This document shows positions 15,645-24,800 of a stretch of 64,000 nt of DNA, piece after piece; position 1 is the first letter of the stretch, and each line of letters starts with the position of its first letter. Source of the DNA: Rhizobium pisi (GTDB lineage: Bacteria; Pseudomonadota; Alphaproteobacteria; Rhizobiales; Rhizobiaceae); NCBI RefSeq assembly GCF_003938655.1, contig NZ_RJJT01000004.1, positions 62,001-126,000 of the forward strand, written 5' to 3'. The notes under the pieces were generated by a model. The model did no database searches. It had not been told where the DNA came from and saw only the letters and a list, made by a program, of their open reading frames with translations. Both the position numbers and the translations under genes were made by a program.

Positions 15645-17491
15645 TGGATCGTCTTTCTTCTTTCCTGCTTCGGCGTCTGCGCCATGTTCAGCGCCGCGAG
15701 ATCCGGCGGCTGGCTGTCCGCAACGGTCTGCTGATGATGACAACCGCCATCATCGACGGCCTTGTCGTCGGCCGCTACGTTCCGGCCTTCGATCCCTCCC
15801 ATCTGGCGGGCGAGGTGGACCAAGACCGACAGTGGATCCGCGATCGTCTCGCTGCCTTCTTTATCGACCTTCCGCAGGACACGAGTGGGCGAGCCGACCT
15901 GCTGTCGGCCGCGCCTGTGTGGCCGGCGCAGCTCAGGCGGCGCTTGCCGACCGGGAACGGCGCTGACGATGGTGCACTCGCCTATGCGGTCAGGGTTGTC
16001 GCTGAGGCAGGTGAGGTGCTTGGCATCAAAACGATGGCGACCGTCCTGTTGCTCGCAGCGGCCATTGAGGAATCCGGCGTCGAGTTGCGCGATCTGGTCT
16101 CGTTCCTTCGTCAACCTGCTGGGGTCTTTTCCGTGCAGGTGTCGGTCGAAGGTTTCGAGCGGGCGTTGCCGCACCTTGTCGAAGAAACGGCCTTTGTACC
16201 GTTCGGTCCTTATGTCGGCATGGCCGCTGATTTTAGCTTCATGGACGAGCTCTGGAGGTATGTGGAAGGCCAAGCCAAACGTGTCTTCCTGCAAATTCCG
16301 GTCGCTCAGACTTATCGCCCGAGCCGTTCGTCCATGCGCGCTCAGTTGCTCTGGGCCTTGGCGCAAGGCTCGCCGGTTCTCGCCGTGGCTGAAACCCACC
16401 AAGGCGTTCCGGATCAAGTCGATTTGACGAGCGATGTGCGGCTGACCGGCGGAGGGATCAGTGTCACACTCCTCGCCAACCTGCTGGAAGCAGTCTATGG
16501 CAGCGATTCAGTGTCGCGCCATGATCGCCTCATCGCGGTGATCGATGCGGGCGCCCTGACGCTCGACGATCTCGCCATTGCCATCCGGCCTGGTCGACCG
16601 ATCTTGTCCAGTATCGAAGCACTGGCGGGACTTGCGGTCCATAACCGCGAAGAGCGGCACAGCGAAAAAGACAAAGACAACGCGGCGTCCTCGCGGCGGC
16701 TGATTACCGAGCACCCCAGCGGGCGGTCAGCGTCCTCGTCGCAAGATCGCGACGCCGGGGGCGAGACCTCATCGTCGTCGGGCAAACGCAGATCGAAGGC
16801 CCAGCCAACCGGCGCGGAAGTGATCCAGCCTGTGCCTGCAGATGCTGGAACGCCAGGAGAGGGCAGCCCGCCGCTACTGGTGGAGACCTTGACCGGCTAC
16901 GGCGGAGCGAAGGAGTGGGCGCTTGGTTTGAAGTCGGATCTGGTGGATTACCTCAACGGCGATCTGGCCTGGTCCCACATGAGCACCAAGCTGCTTCTCT
17001 CCGGGCCGCCGGGAACGGGCAAGACGACGTTTGCGCGCGCGATGTGCAACAGCCTGCGGATCCCGCTGGTCGTGACCTCCGTCTCGACATGGCTGCAGGG
17101 CGAATACCTGAGCGCCGTGCTTGATCGGATGGCAAACACCTTCGCCGAGGCACGAGCGCGGGCGCCATGCATTCTCTTCGTCGACGAAATCGACGGTATC
17201 GGTCAGCGGGTCTCGGCATCGCGGGAATATGCAGACTACTGGAATGCATGCGTCAACAAGCTCCTGGAGCTGCTCGACGGCGCGGTCAAAAGCGAGGGCG
17301 TCATCGTCGTCGGCGCCACCAACCGACCGAACGAGATCGACGAGGCGATCCGCCGGTCCGGAAGGTTGGAGACGCATATCGAGATCCCACGACCCGATAT
17401 CCCCGCGCTTGCCGGCATCCTCGCTCATCACTTGAGCGCCGACCTCAACGTCATCGTAGAAGCGGAAGCTCAGAAAGGAGCAAGGCCATGA
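15644..17491 (+). CDS. AAA+ ATPase, ATPase half of an FtsH-like split protease
   Basis: 615 residues. Residues 1-320 form an N-terminal region without recognised motif (it contains SPVLAVAETHQGVPDQVDL), followed by a Ser/Arg-rich linker (about 330-400). The AAA module follows: Walker A LLLSGPPGTGKTTFARAM (about 452), Walker B CILFVDEIDGIG (about 508), sensor 1 VIVVGATNRPNEID, and arginine finger region RRSGRLETHIEIPRPD. This equals the FtsH/VCP pattern. The protein ends soon after, before the helical lid is complete; the lid and a zinc peptidase are found in the next gene, which overlaps by ATGA. It starts in a TGATG overlap with the gene before. No membrane segment is seen, unlike FtsH. Confidence 0.85.
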   Translation: MDRLSSFLLRRLRHVQRREIRRLAVRNGLLMMTTAIIDGLVVGRYVPAFDPSHLAGEVDQDRQWIRDRLAAFFIDLPQDTSGRADLLSAAPVWPAQLRRRLPTGNGADDGALAYAVRVVAEAGEVLGIKTMATVLLLAAAIEESGVELRDLVSFLRQPAGVFSVQVSVEGFERALPHLVEETAFVPFGPYVGMAADFSFMDELWRYVEGQAKRVFLQIPVAQTYRPSRSSMRAQLLWALAQGSPVLAVAETHQGVPDQVDLTSDVRLTGGGISVTLLANLLEAVYGSDSVSRHDRLIAVIDAGALTLDDLAIAIRPGRPILSSIEALAGLAVHNREERHSEKDKDNAASSRRLITEHPSGRSASSSQDRDAGGETSSSSGKRRSKAQPTGAEVIQPVPADAGTPGEGSPPLLVETLTGYGGAKEWALGLKSDLVDYLNGDLAWSHMSTKLLLSGPPGTGKTTFARAMCNSLRIPLVVTSVSTWLQGEYLSAVLDRMANTFAEARARAPCILFVDEIDGIGQRVSASREYADYWNACVNKLLELLDGAVKSEGVIVVGATNRPNEIDEAIRRSGRLETHIEIPRPDIPALAGILAHHLSADLNVIVEAEAQKGARP

Positions 17492-18303
17492 GCAGGGCGG
17501 TGGAAACCATCCACGCGGCAGGTGAGCCGGATGGGGCCGGTAGCACAAACACGAACCAAGGTGTCCGTGATCCCCGCCCGTATTGCGATGACGAATCGGT
17601 AGCACAGGCGCTGTTGCGTTTGGCGACGCGGGCGATAGGCCTCACCGGCGCCGACATCGAACGCGTCGTGCGTGAGGCACGGTTGAAAGCGCGGCGCGAA
17701 AAGCGGCGCCTGACCTATGGCGATATCGAAGCCGGCATCCGTGGTCACCGACCGCCGGTTCCCTATGACGTCCGCTGGAGGCTTGCGATTCACGAGGCGG
17801 GTCATGCCGTCGTCCATCATGCTTTGCGTCTTGGTTCCATCAAGAGTCTGACAATCGACGCCAAAGACGGCGGCCACAATGCAGTGACGTTCGCGACTGG
17901 CGCACCCGATACCGTGGAATGGTACGGGCGGCTGCTTGCCATGCTGTTAGCCGGACGAGCAGCGGAACTTATCGTGCTGAAGGCTGTATCCGCGGGCTCC
18001 GGCGGCGCGGAGCAGAGCGATCTCGCCCGCGCCACGCGGATCGCCCTCGATATGGAACAAGTGCTTGGCTTCGGTGGTCGCTATCCGCTGCTTTATCTCG
18101 AACACAAGGATCCGACCGCCATCCTCAGTCGAGACGCAGATCTGGCAAAGCGGGTGCATGAGCGTCTGGAGTTTGCGCAGGCGAGGGCCACCGAGGTGAT
18201 TTTCGAACACCGAGCGGCATTCGACCGGCTGGTCCGGGCGCTGTTCGACGCCCAGGCCCTTGATGGCGATGCTGTGATGGACATCCTAGCCTCCACCTCC
18301 TAG
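17488..18303 (+). CDS. M41 (FtsH-type) zinc metallopeptidase with AAA lid fragment
   Basis: 271 residues from the ATG at 17488, which overlaps the AAA gene stop (ATGA). The frame is open further upstream to 17167, but those codons lie inside the AAA gene and are not protein-like. Residues about 38-85 (LLRLATRAIGLTGADIERVV, then LTYGDIEAGI) match the C-terminal helices of the AAA lid of FtsH (GFSGADLANLVNEA in E. coli). Then comes the M41 peptidase: the zinc motif IHEAGHAVVHH (about 100-110) and a later aspartate in GGAEQSDLARATRIA as third ligand. Together with the preceding gene it gives a complete soluble FtsH-like protease. Likely role: ATP-dependent proteolysis by a two-chain complex. Confidence 0.85.
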   Translation: MSRAVETIHAAGEPDGAGSTNTNQGVRDPRPYCDDESVAQALLRLATRAIGLTGADIERVVREARLKARREKRRLTYGDIEAGIRGHRPPVPYDVRWRLAIHEAGHAVVHHALRLGSIKSLTIDAKDGGHNAVTFATGAPDTVEWYGRLLAMLLAGRAAELIVLKAVSAGSGGAEQSDLARATRIALDMEQVLGFGGRYPLLYLEHKDPTAILSRDADLAKRVHERLEFAQARATEVIFEHRAAFDRLVRALFDAQALDGDAVMDILASTS

Positions 18304-18329
18304 ACCTTGTGGGGACATGGGAGGTCAGG

Positions 18330-19258
18330 ATGTCTGTGGCGGTCATTGCTCACTGCGACTGGAGTATCGACCGCAAAAAGCGGTGGATGTGCGTCGCCGT
18401 CCGACAGGCGACGAAATGGATCTTGTCGGCGCCAGAGCCTGTCGGCGAAACGAATGACCTCATCCCTAGGCTGCGAAGCTGCGCCGAAACAGACGCCGCG
18501 CTGCTGATGGGGTTTGATTTCCCGATCGGCCTGCCGGCCGCTTATGGCAAAGCCTTGGGTCTCGCCAACTTCCGCTCTGCCTTGCGAGCTTTTGGCGGCG
18601 AGCGATTTGCGCGGTGGTTCGACGTCGCGGAACATCGCAACGACATCGCCATCGATCGTCCCTTCTATCCCATGCGGCCCGGCGGGACACAGCGTCGACA
18701 CCTGTTTGATGCCTTGGGAGTCGGGAGCGGCCGTGAGCTTCTGCGCCGTTGCGAGCGCGCAACGGCGGACCGTGGCGATGCCTGCATGCTGTTTTGGACG
18801 CTGGGTGGCAATCAGGTAGGTAAAGCCGCCATAAGCGGCTGGCGAGAGATCATTATCCCGAACGTTTCGGAGCTAGTTCTATGGCCTTTCGACGGAAGCC
18901 TTGCTGATCTCACAAAGCCCGGAGCAACTGTTGTTCTGAAACGTATCCAGGAGATGTCTACAGTCAACTTGGCATTCCGCGGCGCCCCGTGTGGAGCAAG
19001 CGACAGCAGGCTGGCCGCCGTACTGCTGGAGGCCATCTCCTCCGATGGTTGGCCGACCGCCCCCACATCGGCGGCGCGGCGCTGGAGGCGGCGATCACTG
19101 ATGGGTTTGGCATAGACAAGACCGGTGAGGATCGGTTCGATGCCGTCGTTGGTCTGTTCGGAATGATCGACGTCGCCGAGCGGCGCCGCACTGAAGGAGT
19201 GCCAGAGGACGATGACGTCGCGACCTGGGAAGGTTGGATACTCGGCCAGCGGTCATGA
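18330..19258 (+). pseudogene. RNase H-fold, DUF429-like protein, frameshifted
   Basis: The start is the ATG at 18330 (MSVAVIAHCDWSIDRKKRWM) with GGAGG 6 bases upstream. The first frame carries LLMGFDFPIGLPAAYGKALG; a second frame continues with ETYPGDVYSQLGIPRRPVWS and ends EDRFDAVVGLFGMIDVAERR at 19258. This pattern (an acidic strand, then E-x-YP, then a late D in DRFDAVVG) resembles DUF429-type RNase H-like proteins. One base is missing at about 18938: CTG GAA ACG TAT would restore the frame, but the sequence reads CTGAAACG. Without the repair the first frame gives a 261-residue product with a foreign tail. Function unknown; it follows the M41 gene by 26 bases. Confidence 0.7.
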
Positions 19259-19320
19259 GGTCAGCGGATCGGGCACGCGTAAACTGAAACGACGTGATAT
19301 CAATTGCCGGCAACCTGAAA

Positions 19321-19342
19321 CAAATTGCGCTCATTCGATTCA
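19321..19342. repeat. 22-bp direct repeat, copy 1
   Basis: Begins CAAATTGCGCTC and ends ATTCGATTCA. Identical to 19532-19553, 211 bases further on. It directly follows GAAA, so it is joined to one arm of the inverted pair described for this region. Confidence 0.9.
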
Positions 19343-19531
19343 GACTGATGGGCGAACGATTCCAAGTCATGGACTGACGTTTCGATAGTCCCGCCCGACG
19401 ATTCCTATCCACAATATTCCGATTCACGGATTTTCGAGGGAGGCTGCGGACGTCTCCACCTGCCGCCTGCTCACTGAGCCTCGGTCCCACGGTTTGCCGG
19501 TAATTTGTTTCGACGTGCGCTCAACGCGAGT

Positions 19532-19553
19532 CAAATTGCGCTCATTCGATTCA
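19532..19553. repeat. 22-bp direct repeat, copy 2
   Basis: Identical to 19321-19342 (begins CAAATTGCGCTC, ends ATTCGATTCA). It lies 118 bases before the start codon of the 103-aa gene at 19671. Confidence 0.9.
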
Positions 19554-19670
19554 AGGTCCCGGAATTCCGATTCAGAGCACAATGATTCCGTTGCCGCGAC
19601 AAATGGGTTGCGCCGGTCCGCCGGTCCTTTGACCATGGAAGTCCCATCCATAACAAAAAGGGAGGACATC

Positions 19671-19982
19671 ATGGCACCACAGACCCCGGACGAGCGGAAC
19701 GCCAGGCAGAGGGAGCGGCAGCAGCGGCTTCGGGACCGGCATAGAGATGAGCGGCGCCCGGATCGCGACGACGTCGCTCGGGCCTTGCTGTTCTGGGCGA
19801 TCACAAGCTATCTCAAGGAAGGGCGGCCCGACCGGATTGACCAGCTTTCCGACGCGGCTGTTGCCGTGCTGAGCGACCAGGGTTTCGACAAGCGGGCGTC
19901 CTACGACGTCTTCGACGGCATTGTCGATCGTTATGCCCGCGATGACCAGCCCTTCCGCCGCAAGGTTCACCTCCGAGCCTGA
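19671..19982 (+). CDS. Small basic/acidic hypothetical protein (103 aa)
   Basis: 103 residues from the ATG at 19671 (MAPQTPDERNARQRERQQRL), chosen over upstream in-frame starts because GGGAGG stands 6 bases before it. The N-terminal 35 residues are very rich in Arg, Gln and Asp and probably a charged helix; the rest (VARALLFWAITSYLKEG, then LSDAAVAVLSDQGFDKRASY) reads as a compact helical domain. No family recognised. It sits between the repeat-rich region and the recombinase, so a small regulator or accessory factor of recombination is possible but not shown. Confidence 0.6.
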   Translation: MAPQTPDERNARQRERQQRLRDRHRDERRPDRDDVARALLFWAITSYLKEGRPDRIDQLSDAAVAVLSDQGFDKRASYDVFDGIVDRYARDDQPFRRKVHLRA

Positions 19983-20145
19983 CGATCTCTCGGCCTCTTA
20001 ATCTGATGACCGGCTTTGCAAACGGTGTTCTCATGAGGGAACTTCGTCCCCCCCGTTACTTCTTGAAACGCCGTTTGCAGAGGAATCGATTTTTTCAGAA
20101 TCCGCTGCTTTAATGCCCGGACAGTTACCGGAGTTTAATCGCCAT

Positions 20146-20196
20146 CACATAGCCCGCGTGCCCCGCATCCGCGGGAAACGTAACAACAGCTATGTG
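20146..20196 (+). promoter_or_regulatory. Nested inverted repeats just before the recombinase start
   Basis: Outer arms CACATAGC (20146-20153) and GCTATGTG (20189-20196); inner arms CCCGCG (20153-20158) and CGCGGG (20170-20175). The outer 3' arm ends one base before the start codon at 20198. In RNA this would fold over the ribosome-binding region, so it could control translation; as DNA it could be an operator or a recombinase site. Confidence 0.5.
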
Positions 20197-20197
20197 A

Positions 20198-22531
20198 ATG
20201 GAAATGAACGAATTTTCTGCGAAGACTTTTCAACGCAAGATCGATGCCTTCTGCCAACTCCGCCTCTCGCCGGTCCTGAAAGTCGATGAGCTACATCGAC
20301 TGAGGGATTACCTGTACTTTCTCATTAAGGCGAGGCGGTCAGCACCTCGAATTAACGGGAAGACCGACTGGGCCGTCGTTGCAGCGGCGTCCGGCATCGA
20401 TGCCAAGCAACTCGCTGCGAATGCGCGTCAGATCGATCCTGCCCTCGATGCGATCGCTCGGTGGATCCGAGATACTCGCCTCGCACCTGGTGCCGAGAAA
20501 CCTGAAGCGCGTAAACCAGCGAAGACGTCGAGGGCGAGGGCGGCGGCGCCAGCGGTTAGTCGAGTGGCGCCGCAAGTGCCGGAGCCCCCATCAAAGCCGA
20601 AGCCTGCCGGCGTGACGTCGGCCCGCGTCAACGTCGAGTTTCCCGAAGCCCTGTTCAAAGTCTGGGCGGATCCGACGGACTTCGCGGAGGCACTGCAATT
20701 GCATCTTCGGCGCCACGGAGAAACCTATTGGACGCTTTATCGCGGCATCATCGGCCCTGACGATCTGACGGATAAGAATACGCTGTTGAGCTGGATCGAA
20801 GGCCGCCGTGTGCCGCGCAGCACCGAGAGTTTCCACGTGCTATCCCGCATCGAGCAGCGCTATCGGCTTCCGGAGGGCTATTTCAAGGCAAAGCTTCCGC
20901 ACCCGTCACGATCCGCCTCGGGTTTTAACCTTTCCGGGATCGAACCGGCGGAGCGGCGCCGGCTCGCGTGGCATCTGCCGGAGGACTTCAATGCGCTGCC
21001 GTTTCAGAAGCGCGAAGAGATCGTCGACTGGGTTCGGCGCGTTATCATCAGCGGATCGACCGACTACAGAAAGTTTCAGGCGGCGGCCGCCAAGCAGCGA
21101 TATGCGATCCGCTTTCCAGGCGTGTCCTATGGCGGTCGGGCGCCGAGGGACGGGAAGATCCTCGCTCCCGCCAACTATGAGGAAACGTGGATAGAAGATC
21201 CCGACCTGCTGTCTGGTGTCATCGAGGCGCCGCCGGCGCTGGCCATGGAAATGGCCGACCTGGTGCGCTTCAAGACTTCGGCTCTCACGTCGGTCGGTTT
21301 CCAGCGAAACGGTGTCTGGGGCGAGGAGACGGCCTCTCAGAAGATCGAGCATCTGGGGCTGATGTTTGGCGCTCTCGCCGCAGCTAAGGATGGGGAGGTC
21401 AGGGGCTATGGCGTGCCTCTGCGTCAACTGACCTTCGGCCTGTTGCTCTTTCCCGGCGTCTGGGACTGGTACCTGCAATGGCGGGAAACCCGGCGCGGCT
21501 TCTTCACCGCCTGGGAAGTCGACATGCTACGGATCGCCTTGGCGATCACGAAGGAGGGCACCGGATGGCTTCGACAGCATCCTGAACTTCTATCGCGAGT
21601 CCAGCCGATCGCCGGTCTCGTTTCGCAGAATGAAATCGACTATGCCCATGCGGATTGGCATGGCGCCTGCGACGACTTCCACAAGCACGCGGCTCATCGT
21701 GTGAAGGAAATCCAGCGGATCGCCCGTGTCCACCGCGATCCGTTCGAGCCGATCATGCCGGTCCTTGAGGTAGCCAGCCCTGTCGGCGAGTACCGCAAGA
21801 TCACCGAGGAGATCATCCGCCTGATGCCGGATGAACATCGTTATCCTCGGCCGGCTGCCGAAGCCGTTCGCGCATTTTTGATGTTGAGGTTGGGTTTGCA
21901 TCTCGGACTGCGGCAGAAAAATCTGCGTCAGCTCATGCTTTGCCCTAAAGGCCATATGCCGCGCTCTGAGCGTGTTCTGGAAAAGATGAAGCGGGGCGAG
22001 ATTCGCTGGAGTGACAGAGAAGGCGGTTGGGAGGTATTCATCCCGGCGGTCGCGTTCAAAAACGCGCACTCGTCTTTCTTTGGCGACAAGCCGTTTCGTC
22101 TCGTGCTGCCTGATCTCCTGGATCTCTACAAATATATAGACGCCTACGTCGAACGACATCGGTCGGTGCTGCTACGCTCCGCCGCCGATCCTGGTACGTT
22201 CTTAGTCAAGACCGTCAAGACGACCAGCACGGATGCCGCTTACGACGTTACGACCTTCTACGAGGCCTGGCGTCTGACTATCCAGCGTTACGGGATCTAC
22301 AACCCTTACACCGGGCGAGGCGCAATTAAGGGGCTGTTGCCGCACGGTCCTCACAATGTGCGCGATGTGCTTGCGACCCACATCCTGAAGCAGACCGGCT
22401 CCTACGAGCAGGCGAGTTACGCGATTTAGGACACTGCCGATATGGTCGCCAAACACTATGGGCGTTTCCTTCCCCAGGATAAGGCAGCGCTTGCCGCTCG
22501 TATTCTCAATCAGGTCTGGGAGGCCGCATAA
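20198..22531 (+). pseudogene. Tyrosine recombinase interrupted by an amber codon before the catalytic tyrosine
   Basis: The frame from the ATG at 20198 (MEMNEFSAKTFQRKIDAFCQ) runs 743 codons to TAG at 22427-22429. The same frame then continues DTADMVAKHYGRFLPQDKAA and ends QVWEAA at TAA 22529-22531. Catalytic residues of tyrosine recombinases are seen on both sides: Arg in LGLHLGLRQKNLRQL, the H-x-x-R in HGPHNVRDVLATHIL, and the tyrosine in KHYGRF after the stop. A CAG to TAG change (Gln to stop) explains it. As it stands the product lacks the nucleophile and cannot act unless the stop is read through. It converges on the intact integrase at 22553. Confidence 0.85.
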
Positions 22532-22552
22532 CTTTCAACGAGACGTCGGAAA

Positions 22553-24643
22553 TTATTTCCGGCGTCTCGCCTCGGTTTTGGCCTCGCGCGCCCAGGGCGG
22601 CGGCACCCGTTGTTCGATCCACGGCAGCAGCTTGATCGGCTTCGCCTCGATCTCCGACGTGATGATCGGATACTTGCCGAGGGCGTCGCGCATCAATGGG
22701 AGACCGGCGGGGTTCGTATAACGACTGTTGGTTTCGCTTCCATCAGAAAGACGCCCGGAAATATCGTCGATGACCTCCGTAGAAACGCCAGCTTGTTTCA
22801 ACGTGTCCGCCATACCATGACGGAGCGCGTGGAAAGCGCGCTTCCACATTTTACTTCCTAAAGCCTCCTGCATGATCGGGTTGAAAACGTCGTAGAAACG
22901 GTCGCCCGGATCATTCCTTGTCTTGTGGGAAATAAGGTCCGGGAACACGGCTTTGTATCCCAGCGCCTCTAGAGCAACGCAGTAGTCCATGAAGCCCAAA
23001 CGGATCAACTCATCTGGAAGAGGCAGCACCCGCTCCGACTGCTCGGTCTTGAGGCGCCGAAACTCGTTCGTCCGAAGGACAAGCACCAGGCCGTCGTCAT
23101 CTTCCTCGATATCGTTTAAGGAAAGACCAGCGAACTCCTTCCTGCGGCCGCCAAGATAGGTGTACATGAGAGGCAGGAAGTAGGCCGCGTCATGGAAGAC
23201 GTGTGGACCCGGCTTTTTGCGGCCACGATCGTGGTCCAACGACCCGGTGTAGACGGGGCATGAGAAAATCGGTTTGATTTCGTCCGGCGTCGGTTTGTGT
23301 TGCTGCTTGCGAACAGAACCGGCCTTGGGCTTTTTCGGTCTCAGTCCCTCGAAGCTCCAATCGTCGAGTTCAAAGCCATGCCCGCGCACATGCTTGAGGA
23401 AGTGGTTAAGATTTCCGAAGTGCTTGCGGATGGTCGCGGCGCTCAGGCCGACGGCCGCCTCCTTGCCCTCCGTCTCGGCCTGCTCGCGCAGCCTCTGACC
23501 TTCGGCCCGTAGCTCGGGTGCCGACATCGCCCTCATTTTGGCGCTCTGCCCCCAACGTATCGGAATGTTATTGAAGTGCTGGCGCAGCTTGCCGATGTGG
23601 TATTGGCTGATCTGACCGGTGTGCTCGATGCCGTATTCTTCAAGCACGCTCTTGAACATGCGAACCAAAGCGCGGGCATCACGTGCCGTACTGTCGTCCC
23701 AAGCGTCCTTCATGTTCTTGACGAGCTGTTCGCACTCGGCCTCGAAATCCGCGACCTGAATAACGGGCTGCGTCTTCAGACCATCGTCCCTTTCGATAGC
23801 AGCGTGTCGCGGTGATGGAGAAAGATCGAGCACGGCGATCGGGAAGGGCTCGGGAGGCTTTGGTGTCGGAGCAACATCGACCGGAATCGCGATCAGAGGC
23901 GCCGGTGGCATGACGACCTCCGTTGCCTGTTCGTTGGCAACAGGCTGCGGATCTGGCCTTGACCCACCAGTGAGTTCACTGAGATTTCGGTCTGCGAGTG
24001 AATGCCTTTCTGCGACGTCGAACAGCGCTTCCGCCCGGCCACTAAAATAGGCCTTCATCGCCTTTTCGTGGTTGAGGGGATTTTGGCTGATATCGAACTG
24101 ATGCATCAGCATCCGAATTCCATCCTGGAAGCCACGGGTGTTCGCCTCATGAAGCAGTTCGAGATAGTTCGATCTGATCGCAGAGATATGTGAGGCAGGG
24201 ACCCCGTTTTCGAGCAGGTACTTGGATCCGCTGCAGCCTTCCTCTAGCGTCAGTTTCTGGCGGATGCCAAACATGGCGAGCAGCTTGTATGCCCAGCCAT
24301 TCTCCAGATCGAGTTCCAGTTCCTCGATGTCAGCCGGACGGCCATAGCGCCTCGCGACGATCGAGACGTCTTCGAGATGCAAGAGCATCACGTCGCGTTC
24401 GTGTTCGCAAAGTTTCTGAAGCTGGGCCTTCGACATCGGTTCCTTCGATTTCATCTTCAGCTCGGCCATCAGCGTGTTGAGCTTTCTGCCGATGACTTCA
24501 GCCTTTTTATGATCGGAACAATGAAGGCTCAGTGAAAGCCGGCTGCCCGGACCGCACCGGGCGAAAGAAGTGGGAACACGTGCGCGCCAGTAAAAGATGT
24601 TGCCGCGGCGAATAAGGTTCTCGACGTCGTGGCGGACCGCCAT
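22553..24643 (-). CDS. Site-specific tyrosine integrase (DUF6538 type) next to tRNA-Gln
   Basis: 696 residues from the ATG at 24643 (MAVRHDVENLIRRGNIFYWR); the frame is open to 24775 with another ATG at 24700, so the start is not certain. The N-terminal LIRRGNIFYWRARVPTSF is the DUF6538 signature. The catalytic part has Arg in YTYLGGRRKEFAGL, the H-x-L-R-H-G box in KRAFHALRHGMADTLKQAG, and the tyrosine in ETNSRYTNPAG. It is probably the enzyme that inserts and excises this island at the tRNA gene, whose 3' end is 158 bases from this start. Intact, unlike the neighbouring recombinase. Confidence 0.9.
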   Translation of the reverse strand: MAVRHDVENLIRRGNIFYWRARVPTSFARCGPGSRLSLSLHCSDHKKAEVIGRKLNTLMAELKMKSKEPMSKAQLQKLCEHERDVMLLHLEDVSIVARRYGRPADIEELELDLENGWAYKLLAMFGIRQKLTLEEGCSGSKYLLENGVPASHISAIRSNYLELLHEANTRGFQDGIRMLMHQFDISQNPLNHEKAMKAYFSGRAEALFDVAERHSLADRNLSELTGGSRPDPQPVANEQATEVVMPPAPLIAIPVDVAPTPKPPEPFPIAVLDLSPSPRHAAIERDDGLKTQPVIQVADFEAECEQLVKNMKDAWDDSTARDARALVRMFKSVLEEYGIEHTGQISQYHIGKLRQHFNNIPIRWGQSAKMRAMSAPELRAEGQRLREQAETEGKEAAVGLSAATIRKHFGNLNHFLKHVRGHGFELDDWSFEGLRPKKPKAGSVRKQQHKPTPDEIKPIFSCPVYTGSLDHDRGRKKPGPHVFHDAAYFLPLMYTYLGGRRKEFAGLSLNDIEEDDDGLVLVLRTNEFRRLKTEQSERVLPLPDELIRLGFMDYCVALEALGYKAVFPDLISHKTRNDPGDRFYDVFNPIMQEALGSKMWKRAFHALRHGMADTLKQAGVSTEVIDDISGRLSDGSETNSRYTNPAGLPLMRDALGKYPIITSEIEAKPIKLLPWIEQRVPPPWAREAKTEARRRK

Positions 24644-24800
24644 GGGTATTTGCCCTTGCCTGCCACCGGCGACGCCGCCACGTGTTTTCCGCGTGGGCAT
24701 CACCTGTGGGCTACAGTTCTGGGCATCAGGTCGCCAATGATGCCAAAACGATATCCGGCACGACTGGAAAATCAAGGAATTAAGGGGATTTAGAGAGAAT

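Larger units (their letters stand above)
19259..19670. promoter_or_regulatory. Repeat-rich noncoding region upstream of a 103-aa gene
   Basis: 412 bases without a convincing gene. It contains two exact copies of a 22-base direct repeat (listed separately), an inverted pair GAAACAAATT (19317-19326) and AATTTGTTTC (19502-19511), and several copies of the short core ATTCCGATTCA or CGATTC. Such density suggests binding sites for a regulator, a replication or transfer protein, or a recombination directionality factor. The gene start at 19671 has GGGAGG 6 bases upstream. Confidence 0.5.
1..24800. mobile_element. Genomic island (right part) inserted at tRNA-Gln, left end outside window
   Basis: Everything from the left edge to the 3' end of the tRNA-Gln gene reads as one acquired island: a tyrosine integrase lies directly next to the tRNA, a second (broken) tyrosine recombinase is beside it, the content is defence genes and unfamiliar genes, and right of the tRNA typical rhizobial housekeeping genes begin. 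Integration into tRNA 3' ends is the usual habit of such integrases. The other attachment site must lie left of base 1; no second copy of the tRNA 3' end was noticed inside the window. The boundary is inferred from gene content, not from a visible direct repeat. Confidence 0.8.

Noticed and set aside
17167..17487. Upstream extension of the M41 peptidase frame into the AAA gene
   Set aside because: It overlaps the AAA module in another frame and is Arg-rich shadow sequence; the ATGA start at 17488 gives the sensible protein.
1..24800. Conjugative transfer genes
   Set aside because: No relaxase, coupling protein or type IV secretion gene was recognised in the visible part, so the island cannot be called an ICE from this window.
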